Source of the DNA: Thiosocius sp963759055
Lineage (GTDB): Bacteria > Pseudomonadota > Gammaproteobacteria > Chromatiales > Chromatiaceae
NCBI GenBank assembly: GCA_963759055.1
Contig: CAVWYD010000015.1
Coordinates: 1 to 64,000 of the forward strand
Direction of reading: 5' to 3'
Length of the DNA stretch: 64,000 nucleotides
Shown: positions 60,663 through 64,000 of the stretch, in pieces
Position numbering within the stretch: the stretch's first letter is position 1
Layout of the letters: every line of letters begins with the position of its first letter
Translations under genes and position numbers: made by a program
The notes under the pieces: generated by a model
Seen by the model: the letters and a program-made list of their open reading frames with translations, nothing else
Databases searched by the model: none
Told to the model about the DNA's origin: nothing

Positions 60663-61556
60663 TCAGGTGTGAAATTCAACGTCTCCATCGACGGCATCCA
60701 GGCTGCAGCGCTCGAACTCGGCGATCACCTGCGCGCCAAACAGCAGAATAAGCGCCGCCGCCTCAAAGCTCAGCAGCACGATTACCGCCGTCGCCAATGA
60801 GCCATAGACGACATTCACCAATGACAGCGTGCTGAAATACCACACCAGCAGGTGCCGGGTGAGCTCCCAAAGCACGGCCGCGACGAAACCGCCGATCAAG
60901 GCATGCTGCACGGCAATTCGTCCCACCGGCATGACGAGGTACAGCGCGGTCAGCAGCAGGACCAGTCCGCCTACGCCAAGCAGGTACAGAATGTTGCCTT
61001 CCGCCCCCTGTAAGTTCCATTCAGAGCCGAACAGGGTGACGCTGGTCGCGTCGATCGACTGGAGAGCGCCGCTGATTAGGGTGATCAGCAGCAGACCGGC
61101 ACCAATGAGAATGATGAAAAGAAACGGGATTACTGCCGACACCAGGAAATGCCGACGCTGAATAGCTACCCGGTGGTGGAAGATCACCGACATGGCATTT
61201 TCCAGCACCGTGAACGCCAAGGTCGAGAAGAATACCAGAATGCCGATGCCGACCCAGCCGACCAGCTGCTTGTGCTGCAGAAAGCCCGCAAAATGATCGG
61301 TCAGAACCGCGCTGCCGGCCGGGATCACCAGCCGCAGTTCCCGGTTCAGCGTTTCCAGAAGCGCGTCGGTCGGATAGATCTGGGATAGCCCTACTAGCAG
61401 CAGCGCAAGCAGGGGGACGATGGACAACAGCATGTAGTAGGCGACCGCTCCGGACAGCAGAACACCCTGGTTGTGCCTGAAGCCCCTGATTACGCGCCAG
61501 AAGAACCTCCCCGGACGGCGGAACACTTTTTCCGCACATCGATTCAGGCCCAGCAT
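60663..61556 (-). CDS. YihY/BrkB-family membrane protein
   Basis: A 297-residue inner-membrane protein with six to seven spans. Family marks are GVLLSGAVAYYMLLSIVPLL, GWVGIGILVFFSTLAFTVLENAM (parts: GWVGIGILVFFSTLAF) and GGFVAAVLWELTRHLLVWYF. Often misnamed ribonuclease BN; no nuclease activity belongs to this family. Function unknown. Single gene. Confidence 0.9.
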   Translation of the reverse strand: MLGLNRCAEKVFRRPGRFFWRVIRGFRHNQGVLLSGAVAYYMLLSIVPLLALLLVGLSQIYPTDALLETLNRELRLVIPAGSAVLTDHFAGFLQHKQLVGWVGIGILVFFSTLAFTVLENAMSVIFHHRVAIQRRHFLVSAVIPFLFIILIGAGLLLITLISGALQSIDATSVTLFGSEWNLQGAEGNILYLLGVGGLVLLLTALYLVMPVGRIAVQHALIGGFVAAVLWELTRHLLVWYFSTLSLVNVVYGSLATAVIVLLSFEAAALILLFGAQVIAEFERCSLDAVDGDVEFHT

Positions 61557-61822
61557 CGAGGATTATCCAGATTTACGAGTTGAGAGGTCGGCATAGCGAC
61601 CTATCATAGCGCTCTCCCCCGGGAGAAATCCTCAAATGAAGCGACCATCTTTGCAATTTTAAGACGAGCATCGAACGGCAGTTTGTATGCGGAAATCTGT
61701 CGCACCTACACGGCAGCGTCAACACAGCTGAGCCAGGATGGGGGGCGGCATTAGATGCGCCGATGTGCTATACACACTTTTGCAGGGGTTAATAACAACG
61801 AAACATGTATAGAGCGTGAACT

Positions 61823-62614
61823 ATGACAATCGAACTTTACAATGACGGCAATCACAAATGCTTTTCGTATGAAGACATTGTCGGTAGTCACGGCGTGCAG
61901 TCCAACCAATTTCTTGTGGTTGACGACGGGCACGCGGCGCTAATCGATCCCGGCGGTGATCTGACCTATCCGGATTTGTACCAACATCTTAGCCAGGAAA
62001 TACTGGTCAAGGATCTGGACTACGTCATTGCTTCCCACCAGGACCCGGATATCGTTTCATCCTTGAGCCATTGGATAGCAGGGACCGAGAGTAAGATTGT
62101 GATCCCCAAGGTGTGGGAAAGATTCATTCCCCATCTATGCCGATCGGCGAAGGTGAAGGAGATGGAAAAACGTCTCGTCGGTATCCCGGACAAGGGGATG
62201 GCGCTGAATCTCGGTAATTCGGTTTTAGTGGCTATTCCGGCTCATTACCTGCACTCAGAAGGCAACTTTCAGTTTTACGACCCGGTCAGCAATATTCTCT
62301 TCTCGGGTGACTTGGGCGCGTCGTTTGAGGACAAAGAGGAGTTAAGTGAACCGGTTAACGATTTTGCGAACCATATCCCTTACATGATGGGTTTTCACCG
62401 GCGCTTCATGGGTTCCAACAAGATTCTGCGCTTGTGGGTAAACATGGTGCATGAGCTGGACCCTGAATGGATTGTTCCGCAGCACGGGCGGTCATTCAAA
62501 GGCAAAGAGGTTATTGGTGAGCTCCTGAACTGGCTGACTGACCTTCAATGCGGCATTGATTTGATGACTCAAGACGACTATCGGCTCCCCAAGCGCCCCA
62601 GTGAGTGGATGTGA
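61823..62614 (+). CDS. ODP-type diiron metallo-beta-lactamase-fold protein
   Basis: A 263-residue protein related to the oxygen-binding diiron domain of flavodiiron proteins (without flavodoxin). Metal ligands appear in ASHQDPDIVSSLSHW (H-x-D-P-D, Ile in the usual final His place), VAIPAHYLHSEGNF, LFSGDLGAS and PQHGRSFKG. Family members act as oxygen sensors or reductases. It has no partner gene nearby. Confidence 0.85.
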   Translation: MTIELYNDGNHKCFSYEDIVGSHGVQSNQFLVVDDGHAALIDPGGDLTYPDLYQHLSQEILVKDLDYVIASHQDPDIVSSLSHWIAGTESKIVIPKVWERFIPHLCRSAKVKEMEKRLVGIPDKGMALNLGNSVLVAIPAHYLHSEGNFQFYDPVSNILFSGDLGASFEDKEELSEPVNDFANHIPYMMGFHRRFMGSNKILRLWVNMVHELDPEWIVPQHGRSFKGKEVIGELLNWLTDLQCGIDLMTQDDYRLPKRPSEWM

Positions 62615-62640
62615 TCTTCGGCTGAAGTGCTGAAGTAGCT

Positions 62641-63363
62641 TGAATCGCCCCCGATTTCGTAGACACCTTGAAGCCAGATTATGATGGCTGAAAAAGAGGT
62701 GAACGATGAGCGGGAAACGCTACACAGATGAATTCAAGATTGAGGCCGTGCGGCAGGTCACGGACTGGGGCTACGTGGCCACTGTGGTGGAAAGCCCGCC
62801 GTAGTAGCACCCAACAGGTTAGATCGGCAGTTCGATCCAGAGGAGCCGAACGAAGCCTGGGTGACAGACATCACGATGATTCGTACCCAAGAGGGCTGGT
62901 CGTACCTGGCCGTCGTGGTCGATTTGTTCTCGCGTCAGGTCGTCGGTTGGTCGATTCAGTCCCGGATTCACGCTGATCTGGTACTCAAGGCGCTACTGAT
63001 GGCGGTATGGCGCCGGAAGCCGACGCTGGGCTTGGTGACTCATTCCGCCGAGGCAGTCAGTACACTGCGCATGAATGGCAGAAATTTATAAAGGCGCATG
63101 AACTCATTTGCTCGATTAGCCGCCGCGGCAACTGTCAGGACAACGCCTTTGCCGAGAGCTTTTTCCAACTGCTCAAACGTGAACGGATTAAGCGGCGAAT
63201 TTATCCCACGCGGGACGAAGCACGAGCTGATGTGTTTGATTACATCGAGTTGTTCTACAACACCAGGCGCCGCCACGGTTACAACGATGGCCTGTCGCCG
63301 GTAAAGTACGAGCAACGCGAATCCGAACGGCTCGGGAGTGTCTGGGATATCCGGGGTGATTCA
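62641..63363 (+). mobile_element. Collapsed IS3-family insertion sequence
   Basis: Terminal inverted repeats (62641-62666 and 63338-63363) match at 21 of 26 bases and begin TGAATC. Inside, orfA is cut after about 28 codons (SGKRYTDEFKIEAVRQVT) and fused by a deletion to orfB from about NRLDRQFDPEEPNEAWVTD. No target duplication is visible. The IS cannot move by itself. Confidence 0.85.
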
Positions 63364-63477
63364 CCGTTTCCTGTTGTACGGCTGCCTATTCTGGTTCAAC
63401 AGACGCGGGATACCGCTGCGCGGGCAGGTCAACATGGCATCAACAAAGCAACACAGGTGGAGGATACGGATGGACTT
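62706..63477 (+). pseudogene. IS3-family transposase remnant (orfA/orfB)
   Basis: OrfB keeps the first catalytic Asp (AWVTDITMI) and the Glu region (NAFAESFFQLLKRERI, then YIELFYNTRRRHGYN). At 63050 a one-base shift breaks the middle motif: one frame reads THSAEAVST, the next SFRRGSQYTAHEW, and the second catalytic Asp is lost. OrfA is truncated. The remnant lies 100 bases before an intact aldo/keto reductase gene. Confidence 0.85.
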
Positions 63478-64000
63478 TAAATGCCTTGGCAGCACCGGTT
63501 TGCAGGTGTCGTCACTTTGCTTCGGCACCATGTCCTTCGGCAATGAGGCCGACGAGGCGGAAGCGAAGCGCATGTACAGCGCGTGCCGGCAGCTCGGCAT
63601 CAACTTCTTCGACTGCGCCGACGGTTACAACAATGGCCGCGCCGAGGAGATCCTGGGCAAGCTTGCGAACAGCGAGCGCGACGAGCTGGTCATCACCTCC
63701 AAGTGCTTCACGCCCACGGGCAAGGACGTCAACGCTCGCGGCGGCAACCGGCGACATATCGCGCTCGCCGTGGACGCGAGCCTGAAGCGCCTAGGCACCG
63801 ACCGCCTGGATGTGCTGTTCATGCACCGCTGGGATCCGGTCACGCCCCTGGAAGAGACCCTGCGGGCGCTGGAGAAACTGGTGAGCGATGGCAAGGTGCT
63901 CTACCTGGGCGCCAGCAACTACTCCGCCTGGCAGGTGGCCAAGGGGCTCGGCATCGCCGCGAAGCAAGGCTGGCCCCGCTTCGACGTCATCCAGCCCATG
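63470..64000 (+). CDS. Aldo/keto reductase, 3' end beyond the window
   Basis: The first 177 residues of an NADPH-dependent reductase. MDFKCLGSTGLQVSSLCFGT is the family start; catalytic residues are Asp in NFFDCADGYN (Asp-x4-Tyr), Lys in VITSKCF and His in LFMHRWDP. The substrate is not known. GGTGGAGGA precedes the ATG. Codon use is richer in G and C at third positions than in nearby relic sequences; whether it is native or arrived with the IS cannot be told here. Confidence 0.9.
   Translation, partial: MDFKCLGSTGLQVSSLCFGTMSFGNEADEAEAKRMYSACRQLGINFFDCADGYNNGRAEEILGKLANSERDELVITSKCFTPTGKDVNARGGNRRHIALAVDASLKRLGTDRLDVLFMHRWDPVTPLEETLRALEKLVSDGKVLYLGASNYSAWQVAKGLGIAAKQGWPRFDVIQPM

Noticed and set aside
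62632..63372. Target-site duplication of the IS
   Set aside because: The bases flanking the two inverted repeats do not match.

Overview
The window comes from a gammaproteobacterium. The gene pairs smpB/ssrA, ratA/rnfH and bamE/fur are in the order typical of that class. There is a polyhydroxyalkanoate module and a respiratory-type formate dehydrogenase, so a metabolically versatile, Chromatiales-like bacterium is the best guess; this rests on gene content only. No rRNA, ordinary tRNA or CRISPR array was found.

Region by region. 1-2300: a frameshifted oxidoreductase gene cut by the window edge, then an accessory patch at the 3' end of ssrA with a higBA-like toxin-antitoxin pair, duplicated ssrA ends and two copies of a ~130-bp repeat. 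2282-7440: ssrA (tmRNA), smpB, a Na+-dependent transporter, ratA-rnfH, bamE, fur, nfsA. 7480-17133: envelope and maintenance genes (lipase-maturation-factor-like protein, HDOD protein, lytic transglycosylase, cNMP-binding protein, a membrane spermidine-synthase-like protein, an exported isoaspartyl methyltransferase, a queuosine-mannosyltransferase-like protein). 17296-18518: phasin and acetoacetyl-CoA reductase behind a strong promoter and a PhaR-like palindrome. 18832-21715: LysR regulator, a protein of unknown function, an exported polysaccharide deacetylase.

22044-43245 is one functional island around formate dehydrogenase (FDH). Leftward run the fdh operon genes: DUF3305, DUF3306, a polyferredoxin, a TorD chaperone, a small Tat protein, catalytic FdhA, FeS FdhB, cytochrome b FdhC, then a NarI-like cytochrome and an HdrD/DsrK-like FeS protein. 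Rightward run moaA, fdhD and a HTH plus binding-protein-domain regulator; then, after leftward moeB and a sigma-54 activator gene, the tungstate-type transporter tupABC, mobA, mobB and moeA. Together these make the Mo/W cofactor, load it and use it. The most interesting result is a regulatory layer read directly from the DNA: three sigma-54 (-24/-12) promoters, before DUF3305, before the small Tat protein and before tupA. Each has a GACAAWTTGTC-like palindrome about 70-115 bp upstream. The likely activator is the adjacent NtrC-type protein, whose receiver domain has lost its phosphorylatable aspartate.

43500-47058 holds a compact three-gene cluster of unknown function (coiled-coil protein, single-span membrane protein, coiled-coil protein with a Gly-rich tail) whose third gene carries a one-base frameshift. 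47094-62614 holds a class II ribonucleotide reductase, SixA, alanine dehydrogenase, small stress and lipid genes, two universal stress proteins, an MscL-like channel, a YihY protein and a diiron MBL protein. Decay relics are scattered here: an amino-acid permease N-terminus, a PolX PHP fragment and a collapsed IS3-family element. The window ends inside an aldo/keto reductase.
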